Source of the DNA: Lates calcarifer
Taxonomy: Eukaryota; Chordata; Actinopteri; Centropomidae
Length of the DNA stretch: 64,000 nt
Direction of reading: 5' to 3'
Assembly: GCF_001640805.2 (NCBI RefSeq)
Contig: NC_066853.1
Coordinates: 19,181,242 to 19,245,241 of the forward strand
The position numbers were made by a program, and so were the translations under genes. This document shows, one piece after another, positions 62,344 to 64,000 of the stretch. Below the pieces are notes generated by a model. That model did no database searches. It worked only from the letters and a program-made list of their open reading frames with translations, and was not told the DNA's origin. How positions within the stretch are numbered: the first letter of the stretch is position 1; every line of letters starts with the position of its first letter.

Positions 62344-64000
62344 TCTCTAAAAGCAGCAAAATGTTAGGGACGAGGATGCTTAGGGTTTAGCTTTAATTAG
62401 CATGATGTGGTATCTCACAGGGTGCTCTCTCAGTCATTTTGCCAAAGTGTGTCCTTTCAGTGTTGGAGATGCTTTTTTAAACCTTAAATTAATACATTTT
62501 TATTTAAAATTTTCACTCTTGATTTCAGTAACAATGTCAATCATTTAAGAGTTTTTTTTTTTGTTTTTTTATTTTAATTTCAATCACATAGCCATGTTCA
62601 GTGCTGGAGTATCAGAGTACAGTTTTCTTTGACACACTCCATTTCCTTATGCCAAGCTATACATTTCCAAGAGCTGGGAGACAGAAAGGTACTGTATTAT
62701 GAGCAAGAATGAGATCTGTTTGTGAAGTAAAAGCAATTGATCACAATGTAGTTCTGTAAATATCTTAGTTTGTTCATGCTATCACATTATCATCATCAAA
62801 AGACGCGATCGTCCTCATTTAGTTTTTTCTCACATATGAAGTTTGCCAAAACCCACTGAGGCCTCTCTGCTTCCGAGCTCATGTTTTTTTTTTTCCTCAG
62901 TCAGTGCTGACAATCAGGGCAACTGTTATTCACATCTTTGATGTCATATTTGTCATTAAGTGTGATTGTTACAAATTGAAACCCCTTAAGTTTTTTGTCA
63001 TCATTCTTGGTGATTAGCCATTGTTGTCATTCAGGTGTATTTGTTCTTTCAAAATGAGTATACATCGAAATATGCTTCTTAACACTTAAATAAATCTCAG
63101 GAGAAAAGTTTGGCACCAAATATAAAGAAAATCCATTTTTTGAAGAAGTGTGATGATTAAACTTGATTTCTTGTTGCTCACAGAAGAACAGCGTCTTCCT
63201 CGCTTTTTAAGTTCTCTATTTATGTCTCACGCCAAAATTCTTTAAAGCTTGTCAGAAAAAAAACACATCCACCAGTGAAACTGATTAAAAAGCTACAAAT
63301 TATATTGTCACATAATCTTTCTAATTATAATCATATATGGATAAAATGTTGATCTGTCGAGCAGACTCTTTGTCATGTTTTAGAAATACTGAGGCTTTTA
63401 AGTTGCTTCCACCTAGCAGGAACAATTGCGTGTGCTTGAGATTTAATAAAAACCCAATCGGAGGAGGCCAATAAAGTGAGTGGTGGGAGGTTATTGCGGC
63501 TACGCCTGCTGACCTCACCCCTGTGGACCAACCTGTGGGATTCCCCCTGGCACGCATTCATTCACTGGCTGCCATTAAAGCTCTAAATTGCAGTACCAAG
63601 GCAGCCCATAGACCCTGGTTTGTTCCCCCCCTGCTAGTAATAATATTAATACAACTCCTGGGGTGCTAGAGATGTTGAGAGGGGTTGATGGAAGGTTAAG
63701 AGTGAGGCGGTGAGTGGATGCAGAAATCGGCAGGGACCAAAAGACCCTTTGTAGTTCACCATGAAGTCACTGTTTTTTTTTTTTTTTCCTTTCTTTTTTT
63801 CTTATTTCAAATGTCAAGATAAAAGGCTAAAAAGTCATGAAAATACCTAAGACTAAAACACTTGAAAATGATTCTTTTTTACTTTGTAATTTTCTTTGAA
63901 CAGTGCTGTTCAATTCTTCCTTTACCCCTCCTCTTTTAAAGCAAAAGTTCCTGACGTGACATGACTTTGTGAAGCAGATGGGGAACATGTCCTGCACTGG
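62344..64000. other. prcp 3' untranslated region and right-hand flank
   Basis: The AT-rich sequence after the prcp stop contains AATAAA hexamers at 63089-63094 and about 63445, either of which could end the prcp transcript. Poly-T runs occur near 62554, 62885 and 63774. No further gene is recognisable before the window ends. Confidence 0.6.
63089..63094 (+). terminator. prcp: Candidate prcp poly-A signal
   Basis: AATAAA about 745 bp after the prcp stop codon; a second hexamer lies near 63445. The choice between them cannot be made by eye. Confidence 0.3.

Noticed and set aside
1..64000. tRNA, rRNA, CRISPR arrays, prophage or bacterial mobile elements
   Set aside because: Nothing of this kind was seen. 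The window is ordinary vertebrate nuclear DNA, and no endogenous viral gene was recognised.

Overview
This is a stretch of a ray-finned (teleost) fish nuclear genome. It is AT-rich, intron-rich vertebrate DNA with abundant microsatellites and recognisable teleost dispersed repeats, including a decayed Tc1-like transposon. The spliced proteins match vertebrate families exon by exon. Gene names come from recalled family sequences; no database search was possible.

From left to right: 1-3298 is non-coding, probably with the 3' end of a neighbouring transcript. mlnr (motilin receptor, a class A GPCR in two exons) lies at 3299-6754. A repeat-rich gap follows to 13.6 kb. rcsd1 (CapZ-interacting protein) runs from 13669 to 27569, with a probable two-codon first exon and a 10.7 kb first intron. 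c3orf52 (TPA-induced transmembrane protein, seven coding exons) is at 30451-33324. A guanylate cyclase activating protein gene (guca1 family, four exons) is at 37859-39748. thrsp (Spot14) is at 41999-42413 on the plus strand and converges on ndufc2 (complex I accessory subunit, three exons) at 42906-44054 on the minus strand. rab30 (four coding exons) is at 46495-47768, and prcp (lysosomal prolylcarboxypeptidase, nine exons) at 51071-62343. A non-coding tail runs to 64000.

There is no operon-like coupling, and the genes do unrelated jobs: gut-peptide signalling, actin capping, phototransduction, lipogenesis, respiration, Golgi traffic and peptide hydrolysis. What links some of them is conserved linkage. 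thrsp, ndufc2, rab30 and prcp match the human 11q14.1 neighbourhood, and c3orf52 and the GCAP gene match human 3q13. mlnr and rcsd1 have human counterparts on other chromosomes.

I found no undescribed multi-gene system. The most notable observations are two single-exon reading-frame breaks, both needing a +1 change: one at the 3' end of thrsp and one in prcp exon 5. In thrsp the zero-frame UGA sits exactly where the conserved C-terminus resumes in the +1 frame. Others are an overlapping upstream ORF and a tandem NAGNAG acceptor in c3orf52, a strong CTCF-type site between rab30 and prcp, and an unexplained coding-like 78-codon ORF between mlnr and rcsd1.
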